Notes: a model not told the origin generated them from the letters alone. DNA of 64,000 bases from Desulfosporosinus hippei DSM 8344 (GCF_900100785.1 NZ_FNCP01000007.1:62001-126000), one strand, 5' to 3'; counted from the first letter of the stretch, positions 45,085-54,419 are shown. Program-made: numbers and translations.

Positions 45085-46140
45085 CTAACTTAAGACTTCC
45101 TGAATAAAGATTGTGCGTTTCCCTACCATATTGTACTCTTTCACCGCATTTGACCCAAATTCAGATTCATCAAAAACTCGCACGATTGGTCTTGCAGGCA
45201 TGCTCAGATTCTGATCGACTACAACCCCAATCTCACCTGTATTAAGTCTTACTGTAACCCCGGTGGGATAAGCTGCGATATTCTTGAGAAAAATCCTAAT
45301 CATTTCTAAGGGATATAGTACCCCAGCAAGACCCATAAGAATTTCACAAGCCTCGTATGGCATAATTCGTTTAACATTGCTGTGGTCAGAAGTCAGCTTG
45401 TCGTAGAGATCCGCAATAGCTACAATCTGGGCCAGAGGATGAATTTCGCCCTCTTTCAAGCGTCGGGGATAGCCTGTTCCATTGATATGTTCATGATGCT
45501 GAAAAGCGATGTGGGCGACGACCAGATTAAGATCTTTTCGTTTTCTAAGATCTTCAAATCCCAGGATTGTATGCGTTTTAAGAACTTCAATTTCTTCTTC
45601 TGTTAAATCAACTTTTGATATAAGCTTTGGATCAAGATGAATCTTGCCAAAATCATGCATTATTGCGCCAATAGCTAAGGTCTCTAGTTTTTCTCGGTCA
45701 AGCATTAAGGCCTTACCAAGAATAGTCGAAAGGACACATACGTTGACAGAATGGGCAAACATCTGGTTGTCTAGGCTGCGCATATCCATCATATTAACTA
45801 GTATATCCTTTTTAAAGAGGATCTCTTCGACAATTTTATTGATAATTCTTTTCAGGTCAAAACCATCCAGATCTTTGCCTAACCGCACCGACCTTGTGCT
45901 TTTCTCAAGAATTTCCATAGCCTCACGGCGATGCTCTTCGCTAATAACATCTTCGACAATTACATCGTCAAAACGATCATCTTCAATATAAAGTATGGAA
46001 ATTCCCATATCCCTTAATTTCGCAATATACAACGGAGTAAGCTTAACACCTTTACCTAACAGGACTCTGCCTGTGCTGGAGAAGATTGTCTTACCTAATA
46101 TATCACCCATCTTTAACGAATTAACACTTACCTGCCGCAC
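45085..46140 (-). CDS. HD-GYP domain protein, probable c-di-GMP phosphodiesterase
   Basis: The HD-GYP domain (from about residue 120) has the metal residues in MHDFGKIHLDP, HHEHINGTGYP and AIADLYDKLTS. The GYP motif is intact. The N-terminal region (ILGKTIFSSTGRVLLGKGVKLTP) is the frequent DUF3391-like part. Such enzymes hydrolyse cyclic di-GMP. GTG start. A GGDEF protein at 50328 may provide the opposite activity. Confidence 0.9.
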   Translation of the reverse strand: MRQVSVNSLKMGDILGKTIFSSTGRVLLGKGVKLTPLYIAKLRDMGISILYIEDDRFDDVIVEDVISEEHRREAMEILEKSTRSVRLGKDLDGFDLKRIINKIVEEILFKKDILVNMMDMRSLDNQMFAHSVNVCVLSTILGKALMLDREKLETLAIGAIMHDFGKIHLDPKLISKVDLTEEEIEVLKTHTILGFEDLRKRKDLNLVVAHIAFQHHEHINGTGYPRRLKEGEIHPLAQIVAIADLYDKLTSDHSNVKRIMPYEACEILMGLAGVLYPLEMIRIFLKNIAAYPTGVTVRLNTGEIGVVVDQNLSMPARPIVRVFDESEFGSNAVKEYNMVGKRTIFIQEVLS

Positions 46141-46301
46141 TTATCGGTCTGCTCCTTCCTATGGAAGCATAGTTTTCAACCCAACAATACAATCCTACAC
46201 TATTTTCAACATTTTTCCCAGTCCTCAATATAAAAGTATAATGACTGAATCGAATATTGGGAGTATACTATAAAAGCAATTTCGCAAATGAGGTAACAAT
46301 A

Positions 46302-47054
46302 ATGTTTTTTGATCTAATTATAATCTGCACTCTTGGTTTTTTTGCTGCGATGGTTGATGCAATAGCCGGTGGAGGTGGGCTTATTAGTTTACCCGCTTTG
46401 CTTATGGTGGGTATACCCCCTCACTTGGCACTTGGGACTAATAAATTTTCTGCTTCCTTAGCTTCTTTAAACAGTTCCATTACCTTTGCTCGTTCAGGAA
46501 AAGTTCACTTTCCGCTGGTCAAATGGCAAATCCCCTTTACATTATTGGGCGCTGCCCTGGGTGCTTGGGCCGTGCTTCGTGTCAGTTCAGATTTTTTAAA
46601 CAAAGCTGTTCTTGTCTTAATACTTGTAGTAGGAATTTATACCTTTGTCCATAAAAACCTTGGCATGGAGAATACGTTTAAAGGACTAACCCCCTTCAAC
46701 ACAATTATTGGCTGTCTATTCGCACTTATCTTAGGATTTTATGATGGTTTTTTTGGCCCGGGAACAGGATCCTTCCTGATTTTTTCGTTCATCGCACTAT
46801 TTGGATTTGATTTTGTTATTGCTTCTGCCAATTCTAAAGTTCTGAATTTCACCAGTAATATCGCATCCCTTTTTCTATTCGCTTGGAATGGAAAGGTTCT
46901 CTATTCCTATGGTGTTCCAATGGCAGTATTCATGATTTTGGGCTCCTATGTCGGAACGAGGCTGGCTATTCATCGAGGTGCAGCACTTGTGAAACCTTTG
47001 TTCATTATAATGTCTCTTTTAGTTGGTGCAAAACTAATCCTTCAGTATATATAA
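46302..47054 (+). CDS. TauE/SafE (YfcA) family membrane transporter
   Basis: A 250-residue protein with seven to eight helices. GFFAAMVDAIAGGGGLISLPALLM and the GTNKFSASLAS and FYDGFFGPGTGSF repeats are the family signatures. Members export sulfite or organosulfonates, or have unknown substrates. ATG at 46302 has GAGGT upstream; an earlier in-frame start lacks one. A sulfite link is tempting given the reductase-like gene, but not shown. Confidence 0.9.
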   Translation: MFFDLIIICTLGFFAAMVDAIAGGGGLISLPALLMVGIPPHLALGTNKFSASLASLNSSITFARSGKVHFPLVKWQIPFTLLGAALGAWAVLRVSSDFLNKAVLVLILVVGIYTFVHKNLGMENTFKGLTPFNTIIGCLFALILGFYDGFFGPGTGSFLIFSFIALFGFDFVIASANSKVLNFTSNIASLFLFAWNGKVLYSYGVPMAVFMILGSYVGTRLAIHRGAALVKPLFIIMSLLVGAKLILQYI

Positions 47055-47207
47055 GGAATGCTGTACATAGAGACTTCTATGGGGTAATCTACGACTAGAA
47101 GTTAACAACGCCCAAGAAACGGGTGTCTCGGAATCGAATAACCTAGATAAGCAGCTCTGATAAGAGATTTTGTAAAGAAGTAAACTAAACCCTATATCGA
47201 ATAGTAG

Positions 47208-47247
47208 AAAAGACTCCCGATAAGTCTAAGCTTATCAGGAGTCTTTT
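47208..47247. terminator. Bidirectional terminator
   Basis: Stem aaaagactcc/ggagtctttt plus inner gataag/cttatc, one mismatch. It ends the minus-strand VanW gene and lies 150 bases past TauE/SafE. Confidence 0.8.
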
Positions 47248-47266
47248 GAATAATCTCTTTAAAAGT

Positions 47267-48391
47267 TCACTTGGGATCCATCTCCCAAGACTCGAGTCCT
47301 CTTGGATAACCTTGAGGCTTTTGGAGTTTGGGGTGAGTATTATCAGCTAGTCCAAACAAGCGTACTCTAAGCCAGTTCGTGCCTGTTTGGGCACTTATTA
47401 ATAAATATCCTTGTGTATCATTTTGAAAGCGAAAATCCAGGATTCCATAAGATACCGTGGCATCTTGACCTCGGATGACATAAGACACCGGCAACGAATG
47501 AGTATGCCTTTCGACTATTGCGAGGTTAGCTTGGCGAACTGCTTGATATAGCGTACTTGAGTCTTGGCAAATACCTCCACCTATGTCTCTGATCATCGAC
47601 CGATCAACAAAAACTATGGCTGGAGAATAACCCGAAGCAGCTGTACGCTCTCCCACTACTTCATTAAATGAAAACACCCCGCCAGGAGGAATTAAGCGAT
47701 TATTTAAGGCCATGGCAGCCAAACGGACGTTATTAGTACGCTGTTCTTCATGAGGGTTGAAAAATGTCGAGTAGTCCCCCAAAACATCTCCAATTTTAGC
47801 TATATCATAAGTGCTTGGCTGAGGTTGAACAATATTAACCACTGCTTCAACTCGTTCTTGCTCATGTTCTTGGGAAAGTTTCAGCCAGGTTGCCTCAACA
47901 TTAACTTCTATTCCAGTTAAACTATTGGTTCTTTTCAATTGACCATCCACAAACTCTATTGTAGCAATACGCGCAGGTTGATTGATTCTCTGGCTGAATT
48001 CTTGCAGCTGTGAAATACCTTCTTCTTTATTTAAACTAAGATCGCCCATTCGGAGAACATTTAAAGGACGAGTTAGATTTTGAAGAACATCTGAAATCAA
48101 TGATCCTGTTGCTGGAGGATAGACAAGATCCAACCATTGTTCAATCGCAGCGTTAGTCCTCTCCCACTTAAGAGGATATACCTCTTCTTCATACGTAATA
48201 GCATCTGGTATTTTCTCTCTTATTTGAGCAGATACTTGTTCTCTACTCAAATGGGAAATATCATGGCCCCAAATGAATAGGCCTGCAGGTGCCTGATCAC
48301 GCGTTTTGCCATAAGAAACAACGGCTCCAAACCCTAGTGTAACACATAGTTGCAGCAATAAGACTAAGATAAGTAACCATGCTTTTTTCAT
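47267..48391 (-). CDS. VanW family protein
   Basis: A 374-residue exported or membrane-anchored protein. The N terminus is hydrophobic (AWLLILVLLLQLCVTLGFGAV). The VanW domain (PPGGVFSFNEVVGERT and GGGICQDSSTLYQAV) is intact. VanW is linked to glycopeptide resistance clusters, but most members, like this lone gene, have unknown envelope roles. The ribosome site is weak. Confidence 0.9.
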   Translation of the reverse strand: MKKAWLLILVLLLQLCVTLGFGAVVSYGKTRDQAPAGLFIWGHDISHLSREQVSAQIREKIPDAITYEEEVYPLKWERTNAAIEQWLDLVYPPATGSLISDVLQNLTRPLNVLRMGDLSLNKEEGISQLQEFSQRINQPARIATIEFVDGQLKRTNSLTGIEVNVEATWLKLSQEHEQERVEAVVNIVQPQPSTYDIAKIGDVLGDYSTFFNPHEEQRTNNVRLAAMALNNRLIPPGGVFSFNEVVGERTAASGYSPAIVFVDRSMIRDIGGGICQDSSTLYQAVRQANLAIVERHTHSLPVSYVIRGQDATVSYGILDFRFQNDTQGYLLISAQTGTNWLRVRLFGLADNTHPKLQKPQGYPRGLESWEMDPK

Positions 48392-48417
48392 AGTTGTTAT
48401 TTCTCATTATTCTTTCC

Positions 48418-49269
48418 TTAGTTTTTTTGCAAATGAGAAGTAACTTCCATCAATGTACTTCTCGTTGTAATGTGTGTTACCATTTCGGGTGTAATGAATT
48501 CACCGGCATGTAAGATATCTGCATTGTCCAAAATTATGTCTTTGTCTACTTTTTTTCCGATAAAATATTGAAGTTGTCGCTGCTCAAAGAGATTAAAATC
48601 AGTTTCAGGTTCTTCAAGAACATCTGCCTTTTCAAATAAATCTGGTCGAGGGTCTACTTCTTCAACAGGCTCTTGATTGGTTTCTTCCATAATTTGGTAG
48701 TTATTAACTTGATCTTCCGTAACTTCATCTTCTACAAATATTCCTGGTGTTACGGTTGAATTTAATAATTCGTCGTTCGATGCAAAGCTCTCAAACGCAA
48801 CGGGAGTAGATTCTTCTTCAATTATTAGTAGCTCTTTCCCGAGTGTAATAATTTTTTCGGCCTGAATTTCTTGCATCTCTCCATCGGATTCAAAGAGACA
48901 GGAAGCAATGCGACCAGTTTCCTCGTTGATAATTACTTCTCTTACCTCGCCAATGAGTTGACCCTTTTTAGTTAAAACTTTTGTTCCAATTACTCGGATA
49001 TCCTGTTTTAATAAATTTTGAATCTCTGAATTTTGAGCTACATCTTGTATGACATCCTGATTCGGAATAGTAATTGCAAACTCTCCAATACCTAATAAGT
49101 CTGTATAAGCAATAACTTTTGCACCAAAATAGTCCGAAGGTTGATCAATAATTATAAAATCCAAGGATTTTCCCTGGGGGTTAAGAACTAAATCTTTTAC
49201 AACCCCAATTTGGGTTCCATCTGAAATACTAATAACTCGCAAGCCAATTATAATTTTTGTTGCTTTCAC
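48418..49269 (-). CDS. PRC-barrel domain protein
   Basis: Two PRC-barrel domains: LRVISISDGTQIGVVKDLVL (residues 10-80) and VLTKKGQLIGEVREVIINEE (residues 95-150). A long acidic linker and a C-terminal segment follow. Family members bind nucleic acids or associate with the photosystem or spore coat; nothing specific can be said here. GTG start behind AGGAGG. It follows the repeat protein gene by 13 bases. Confidence 0.85.
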   Translation of the reverse strand: MKATKIIIGLRVISISDGTQIGVVKDLVLNPQGKSLDFIIIDQPSDYFGAKVIAYTDLLGIGEFAITIPNQDVIQDVAQNSEIQNLLKQDIRVIGTKVLTKKGQLIGEVREVIINEETGRIASCLFESDGEMQEIQAEKIITLGKELLIIEEESTPVAFESFASNDELLNSTVTPGIFVEDEVTEDQVNNYQIMEETNQEPVEEVDPRPDLFEKADVLEEPETDFNLFEQRQLQYFIGKKVDKDIILDNADILHAGEFITPEMVTHITTRSTLMEVTSHLQKN

Positions 49270-49282
49270 AGGCTAATGCCTC

Positions 49283-50011
49283 CTAATCATTAAATATTTG
49301 TTTGCTAAGATTCTCTTTGATTATCCATGCATCAAAGCGGCGCCGAAGTTCCGGATTAAACTGTGCTAAACATGTCTTAACGTAATTGTTTAATTCTATT
49401 AAGGACTCGGAGTCCTCCATATTATTTAGCAGCCAATAACAATCCATTATTAGACACAAGGCTAAATCCGGTACTGGATTTAACCCTAAAGCGTGAAGGA
49501 AATAACGGGACGCTTGACTGAAATTTCCCGCTTGCTTTTCTCTAAATCCTAAATCAATAAGTTCATCAATGGCTAAACCACTTAATTCTGACTCATTACT
49601 ACTTTCGAAAAATATATCATCGAATATAGTCTCACCTGATATCGTTTCTTCTACTATTATTTTTTCAGCTACTGTTTTTTCTACTATTGCTTCTTCTACT
49701 ATTGTTTTTTCTACTATTGCTTCTTCTACTATTGCTTCTTCTACTATTGCTTCTTCTACTATTGCTTCTTCTACTATTGCTTCTTCTACTATTGCTTCTT
49801 CTACTATTGCTTCTTCTGTAATCGGATCGTTTCCGCCAAATACTTTATAGTTTTTAATTTTTGGCCACATTGTCCCTAAAATCATCAAAACAAGCACTGA
49901 CAAAATCCACAATGCTATCAAGCCTGAGCGAAGCGCATACGGAAACATCAAGACAGCACAACTTAACAGAACAGAAATTAAAAATGCTCTCATTCTGGTT
50001 AATCCTAACAT
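49283..50011 (-). CDS. Membrane protein with EAIVE repeat tract and TPR-like tail
   Basis: Two helices (FLISVLLSCAVLMFPYA, LIALWILSVLVLMILG) are followed by a tract of about 11 five-residue EAIVE-type repeats, then a soluble tail with TPR character (IDLGFREKQAGNFSQASRYFLHALGLNP). The ATG at 50011 has no good ribosome site. The frame stays open upstream for 23 codons with a third hydrophobic stretch (NITVVLISIPFIAFLIW), and a GGGGGGG block sits nine bases before a CTG at 50080. The true start may therefore be that CTG. Function unknown. Confidence 0.7.
   Translation of the reverse strand: MLGLTRMRAFLISVLLSCAVLMFPYALRSGLIALWILSVLVLMILGTMWPKIKNYKVFGGNDPITEEAIVEEAIVEEAIVEEAIVEEAIVEEAIVEEAIVEKTIVEEAIVEKTVAEKIIVEETISGETIFDDIFFESSNESELSGLAIDELIDLGFREKQAGNFSQASRYFLHALGLNPVPDLALCLIMDCYWLLNNMEDSESLIELNNYVKTCLAQFNPELRRRFDAWIIKENLSKQIFND
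49651..49815. repeat. 15-base minisatellite inside a coding region
   Basis: Eleven tandem units of the type ctactattgcttctt, with nine clear copies from 49681 and two degenerate ones before. It encodes EAIVE repeats on the minus strand. Period is a multiple of three, so copy-number change would keep the frame. Confidence 0.95.
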
Positions 50012-50327
50012 CTTCGCTTGCCAAATTAAAAACGCAATAAATGGAATACTTATTAAAACAACAGTAATATTATATGTCAGAACATGGGTCCCCCCCTTAT
50101 ATTAATTCAGTGTTTGTTTAAAAATTCGACAGAAGTCCTGTTTCTCCTTCTTCTTACTCTTTGAATTGCATTTTTTTTGATGCATTTTCCAAAAACTTTC
50201 TTTAGGGAAACAAATTATAAGCAAAGGATTATTCGATTTAAAAGAGAATACTATATATAGTTTGTCCTAATTCAATTATCCTCTGATTATACTCTTTTAG
50301 ATTTCGGGTTATAGGGGGCACACATCT

Positions 50328-51377
50328 ATGTCAAGTCATCAGAGAATGGATTCAGAAAACAACTCTACATTGATGGAACGGATTCAGCTATTAGAAAGCC
50401 AACTGGAAGAAATCCGATTACAGACAAATGTTCTTTTAGATATTGCCCGCGCACTAAATGCATCTCTTGATCCTAAAGTTATTGCAGCTAATATTATAAG
50501 CGCTATTGCTTCCCTTATTAGCATTGATCAAGCGAGTGTATGTTTATTCAATGAAAACACACAAGAGTTTGAAGTGATTGGAGTTTTTGATTCACGTACA
50601 ATCACTCCAAAAATTCCATCAAATCTTGATTTCTCTTTTCTCGCTGAAGTGTTAGCTAAAGGTGTAACTTATTATTGCTCACCTGGCAACAGAACACAGG
50701 AATGGGAATGGATATGTTGCCTACCACTTCAAAATGCTCAGCATAAGACCGGCACCATAAATATTCACGCCATTAGACAACCCGAAATAACTCCTGAGCA
50801 AATGCAATTTCTTGAAACTGTTGCTGGTCATGCTACTTCAGCCTTGGAGAATGCACTTTTGTATGCCATAGTAGAACGAGAATCAATTACTGACGGCTTA
50901 ACCGGAGTCTATAATCATCGTTATTTTCAAAAGCGCTTGCATGAATATATTTCCCTTTGCCAACGTCATAAAAGATCTGTAACCTTTGGCCTGCTTATAG
51001 TTGATGTTGATAACTTCAAACAATTTAATGATTGCTACGGGCATCTATTCGGAGATACCGTTCTTAAAACCATTGTACGAGAGCTTAGAAACAATTTAAG
51101 AGAAGAAGATCTAATTGCCAGGTACGGAGGAGAAGAGTTCGTTGTTCTTATTCCAGAAGCAACGGAGAAAATTGTCTTATTTATCAGTGAAAAGATTCGG
51201 GAAGTGGTTGAGAATACCAAAGTATATCATCAAACATCTGCTTATGTATCTGTTACCGTGAGTATCGGTGCTACTTTATGGCACCCCTCCGATACTCCCT
51301 CATCCGTAATCTTAAGAGCAGATCATGCTCTGTATGAAGCCAAAACTACCGGACGCAACCAAAGTATCTATCGTTAA
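50328..51377 (+). CDS. GAF-GGDEF diguanylate cyclase
   Basis: Makes cyclic di-GMP. A coiled-coil start (LLESQLEEIRLQTNVLL) leads to a GAF-like sensor (residues about 40-180). The GGDEF domain starts near 190 with DGLTGVYNHRYFQ, and the active site reads YGGEEF, an accepted form. The I-site (RxxD) is not obvious. ATG with GGGGG upstream. The HD-GYP gene at 45085 could degrade the product. Confidence 0.92.
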   Translation: MSSHQRMDSENNSTLMERIQLLESQLEEIRLQTNVLLDIARALNASLDPKVIAANIISAIASLISIDQASVCLFNENTQEFEVIGVFDSRTITPKIPSNLDFSFLAEVLAKGVTYYCSPGNRTQEWEWICCLPLQNAQHKTGTINIHAIRQPEITPEQMQFLETVAGHATSALENALLYAIVERESITDGLTGVYNHRYFQKRLHEYISLCQRHKRSVTFGLLIVDVDNFKQFNDCYGHLFGDTVLKTIVRELRNNLREEDLIARYGGEEFVVLIPEATEKIVLFISEKIREVVENTKVYHQTSAYVSVTVSIGATLWHPSDTPSSVILRADHALYEAKTTGRNQSIYR

Positions 51378-51426
51378 TACTGCCGGGGCAGCAATTAAAA
51401 ATTTTACAGCCTTCGATAAAACAAAA

Positions 51427-51449
51427 AAAACACCCATTAAGGGTGTTTT
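51427..51449. terminator. Terminator, probably bidirectional
   Basis: Stem aaaacaccc/gggtgtttt with a five-base loop, flanked by A-run and T-run. It serves the GGDEF gene and the small gene at 51480. Confidence 0.85.
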
Positions 51450-51479
51450 ATTGAATTCCATCACATGAAGATTATCTAA

Positions 51480-51626
51480 CTAGGCTTGAACTGCTCTGGG
51501 TAATGTGCCATTACTTTTTGGTAAGTTAGTCGTTAATTTCACAAGTTGACAGCACGAAGCAGTAATTACGACTGCACATCCCCCTAAAAATCCACCAATT
51601 ATTAATATAGGAATGAAAGCTAACAT
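51480..51626 (-). CDS. 48-residue single-pass membrane protein
   Basis: The frame starts MLAFIPILIIGGFLGGCAVV and continues with a cysteine pair (SCC) and a basic tail. AGAGGGGGAG precedes the ATG by six bases. One hydrophobic helix covers most of the first 25 residues. No family recognised, but the ribosome site and flanking terminator support a real small gene. Confidence 0.68.
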   Translation of the reverse strand: MLAFIPILIIGGFLGGCAVVITASCCQLVKLTTNLPKSNGTLPRAVQA

Positions 51627-51721
51627 AATAACTCCCCCTCTCAGATTGTTCTTCTTTTCACTAAACTATTGAGCAACAGCATTAATTGTTCTGATCTTCA
51701 CTATTATAATATCAGACATAT

Positions 51722-51754
51722 AAATAAAAAGAAAGTGATTGTGATCACTTTCTT
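51722..51754 (-). terminator. Terminator of the YigZ-type gene
   Basis: Eleven-base stem aagaaagtgat/atcactttctt with a tgtg loop, followed by a T-rich run on the minus strand. Confidence 0.75.
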
Positions 51755-51805
51755 AAAATTTAACTCTTTAGAATAATCTAAATGTTCTTATTAATCTTTG
51801 ATCTG

Positions 51806-52420
51806 TCATCTCCACACTGTACTCTGCTCTGTATAACTCACTTGTTTTTTACTAAAGTCATTAATCCATTGAGTAAATGCTTGAGACTCCACTTCTGGTA
51901 CATGTACAAGTAGCTGCACAACCTCACTAAAATCTTCCTTCGAAATTAACCAATTTCGAAGACCAAATTGATACTTAATCATTTCATACCATTCATAAGG
52001 CACATTTAAATGGTACACCTGATAAAGTGACAATTTCTTTAAGTTGGTCTCATTAATTAACTGCCGAGCTGTTCCGCCATAAGCCCTCGACAGACCTCCA
52101 GTCCCCAGCAGTACACCGCCAAAGTATCTCACCACAACCACTAACACATTCCATATATCTCCATGCTGTAAAATATCCATTACAGGGCGGCCACCTGTCC
52201 CCTGAGGTTCTCCATCATCCGAAGACTTCTCAATTAATCCTTCATATAATCGATAGGCATAGACGTAATGGCGAGCGTTGGGATAGTTATCACGAATATT
52301 TTTCATTGCCATGTCCAATTGATCTATTGAGGTCAGTGGAACCACAATTCCTATGAAGCGGGATTTATCAATTATTTGCTCCCATGTATTCAATTCTGAG
52401 ATTGTGTTAAAGGATTTCAC
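51806..52420 (-). CDS. YigZ/IMPACT family protein (UPF0029)
   Basis: A 204-residue protein. The N-terminal IMPACT domain is clear: NARHYVYAYRL, SSDDGEPQGTGGRPV and VVVVRYFGGVLLGTGGLSRAYGG. The C-terminal DUF1949 domain follows. It is related to translation-control proteins, but the bacterial role is undefined. GTG start behind AGGGGA; its start lies two bases from the stop of the thioesterase gene. Confidence 0.92.
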   Translation of the reverse strand: MKSFNTISELNTWEQIIDKSRFIGIVVPLTSIDQLDMAMKNIRDNYPNARHYVYAYRLYEGLIEKSSDDGEPQGTGGRPVMDILQHGDIWNVLVVVVRYFGGVLLGTGGLSRAYGGTARQLINETNLKKLSLYQVYHLNVPYEWYEMIKYQFGLRNWLISKEDFSEVVQLLVHVPEVESQAFTQWINDFSKKQVSYTEQSTVWR

Positions 52421-52421
52421 G

Positions 52422-52811
52422 TTACATCCCCTGATTACGAGCTTGAGCCTTAGCTAAAAAAGAATCGGCATCAATGACAAAACGTTCATGCTTTCCTACA
52501 CCAATCTGTCCAGCATCATCAAATGCTTCTACCGTGAAAACCAGTTTACGACGGTCCACTTCAACAAGTTCAGCGATCGCAAAAATATTAGCACCTATAG
52601 GGGTTGCGGCATTATGTTTAATTGTTAAGGAAGTTCCTACACTTGATTGTCCTTCAGGCAATTCTAAGGCATTAACAGCAGCCTGTTCCATGAGTGCGAC
52701 CATTGCAGGAGTTGCAAAGACTTCAAGCTGTCCACTCCCCATGGCTTTTGCTGTATTTAAGGTACTTACAGTTGTCTGGGCCCGTCCTTTTCTTCCAACA
52801 TTTAAATCCAA
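52422..52811 (-). CDS. Hotdog-fold thioesterase (fluoroacetyl-CoA thioesterase-like)
   Basis: A single hotdog domain of the FlK type: VFATPAMVALMEQAAVNAL holds the hotdog helix, and SVGTSLTIKHNAATPIG the following strand with conserved threonine and histidine. It would hydrolyse a short acyl-CoA; the substrate is unknown. A TTG at 52811 fits the AGGA ribosome site better than a GTG at 52820. Confidence 0.86.
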   Translation of the reverse strand: MDLNVGRKGRAQTTVSTLNTAKAMGSGQLEVFATPAMVALMEQAAVNALELPEGQSSVGTSLTIKHNAATPIGANIFAIAELVEVDRRKLVFTVEAFDDAGQIGVGKHERFVIDADSFLAKAQARNQGM

Positions 52812-52873
52812 AGCGAACACATCCTATTCTTTGTAAGATTATCGATTTTCTCAATTAGTTTACCACAAAAACA

Positions 52874-52910
52874 GATAATAGCGTTGTGGTTTTTTCACAA
52901 CGCTATTATC
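52874..52910 (-). terminator. Terminator of the CBS-domain gene
   Basis: Perfect 15-base stem gataatagcgttgtg with its complement around a seven-base loop, followed by TGTTTTTG on the minus strand. Confidence 0.82.
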
Positions 52911-53024
52911 CGTTTCGTTCTAATGAAGGTTGGCACATTCCTTAAGCTCTAACAGCCAGTAAAGATAACAAGCGGAAAGGAATATCGAAATATTCTGCTT
53001 GCTAAATGAGTTCGTCATAAAATA

Positions 53025-53447
53025 TCAATGATGAGCTCCCTGTGAAATGTCACTCAGAGCATCTCCTGCTTCATTGACATGAATTTTTTCAATCGCTAAG
53101 TCTCCTAATGCTACGATCCCGACGATACTTCCCTGTTCCAAAACGGGTAATCTCCTAATTTGATTATCGGCCATTATACGAGCAGCTTCGTGTACATCTT
53201 GATCCGAAGTCACTGTAATAACCTGTGAGTTCATTATATCCTTGGCGGATACACTGCTAACACTCTTTCCATCGGCTATAACCTTCAGAACAATATCTCT
53301 GTCAGTAATAATACCTAAGACTTTCTGCCCTTCACATACAGGAATTGAGCCAACATCATTACGCTTCATCAAGCGTGCAATTTCTTCAACCGAAGAACTA
53401 GGAGCAACTGTCTCAACCTGTCTAGTCATAACGTCGCGAACTTTCAT
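53025..53447 (-). CDS. Tandem CBS-domain protein
   Basis: Two CBS motifs fill the 140 residues: VEEIARLMKRNDVGSIPVCEG with VLGIITDRDIVLK, then VHEAARIMADNQIRRLPVLEQ with IVGIVALGDLAIEK. Such free-standing pairs bind adenosine nucleotides and sense energy state or stress. ATG with GGAAGGG upstream. It is monocistronic with its own terminator. Confidence 0.93.
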   Translation of the reverse strand: MKVRDVMTRQVETVAPSSSVEEIARLMKRNDVGSIPVCEGQKVLGIITDRDIVLKVIADGKSVSSVSAKDIMNSQVITVTSDQDVHEAARIMADNQIRRLPVLEQGSIVGIVALGDLAIEKIHVNEAGDALSDISQGAHH

Positions 53448-53534
53448 ACTAATCCCTTCCTTTTATCAAGATTTCATCTTTATCAAGGATAGTATGAGCA
53501 ACTAAATACAGAATCATGCAAGATTAAAATGGCT

Positions 53535-54251
53535 TTATGGCTTTTTCCCTGAAACAATTGCTACAACACCGCCAGCTAAATTAGTAAAACAGGTATCCTT
53601 TAGTCCACACTCTGCAAAAATCCGTACTAATTCTTCTTGGGCAGGGAACTCTCGAGCTGAGTCATGCAGATATTGATAGGCACTAGCTTTTCTCGTCCAA
53701 ACCTTACCCATTAAAGGAATAAGTTTTTCGAAATATAACCAATAAGCCTGTTTAAATCCTAATAATGAAGGCTTAGCCATATCCAGTGAAACAACTTTTC
53801 CTCCAGGCTTAACCGTTCTTATCATTTCTTTTAATCCTAGTCTTAAATCCGGTAAATTTCTTAATCCCCAGCCCACTGTAACACCGTCAAAGGAATTATC
53901 AGAAAAGGGAAGTTCCATAGCATTCCCTTGAATAAAACGAATATGAGCTGGATTTGAAGCTTGTTGCAAGGATTTTTCGGCGACCTCAAGCATTTTTTGG
54001 GAAAAATCTAACCCTGTCACGTTTCCTTCTGAGCCCACAGCATTTCCTAGTTCGAGCGATAGTTGACCCGTACCACAACAAACGTCAAGGATATGCATAC
54101 CTGGCATTGCCCCTACCTTCTGAACGGCAAGACGCCGCCATCCTTTATCCATTCCTAGGCTCATTAAGGTATTCATCAAATCGTATCGAGGTGCAATCGA
54201 ATTAAATGTCTCTTTTACATATGTAGCCTTATCTTTCCCTGCAAAATCCAT
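53535..54251 (-). CDS. ubiE: Demethylmenaquinone methyltransferase
   Basis: SAM-dependent C-methyltransferase of the UbiE/MenG family, the last step of menaquinone synthesis. FNSIAPRYDLMNTLMSLGMDKGWRR and the SAM motif LDVCCGTGQLSLEL are diagnostic, followed by DNSFDGVTVGWGLRNLPD. The start ATG at 54251 is spaced better from GGGAG than the ATG just before it. It complements mqnE and mqnA in this window. Confidence 0.95.
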   Translation of the reverse strand: MDFAGKDKATYVKETFNSIAPRYDLMNTLMSLGMDKGWRRLAVQKVGAMPGMHILDVCCGTGQLSLELGNAVGSEGNVTGLDFSQKMLEVAEKSLQQASNPAHIRFIQGNAMELPFSDNSFDGVTVGWGLRNLPDLRLGLKEMIRTVKPGGKVVSLDMAKPSLLGFKQAYWLYFEKLIPLMGKVWTRKASAYQYLHDSAREFPAQEELVRIFAECGLKDTCFTNLAGGVVAIVSGKKP

Positions 54252-54419
54252 CATAATCTCCCTATCTAATGATTTATAGTTAGTATTAACATTTTCTTAA
54301 ATACTACCCTTACATTAAGCATTTGTCTAGAGAGCTTGTCGTCTGGTTGAAATTATCTCCCCTCATTCAAAAGCAATATCTTTCATGATTAGACTATCTG
54401 GTTAAATCCAGCAAAAATC

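Noticed and set aside
51035-51220. Minus-strand frame inside the GGDEF gene
   Set aside because: A shadow of a well-supported coding region.
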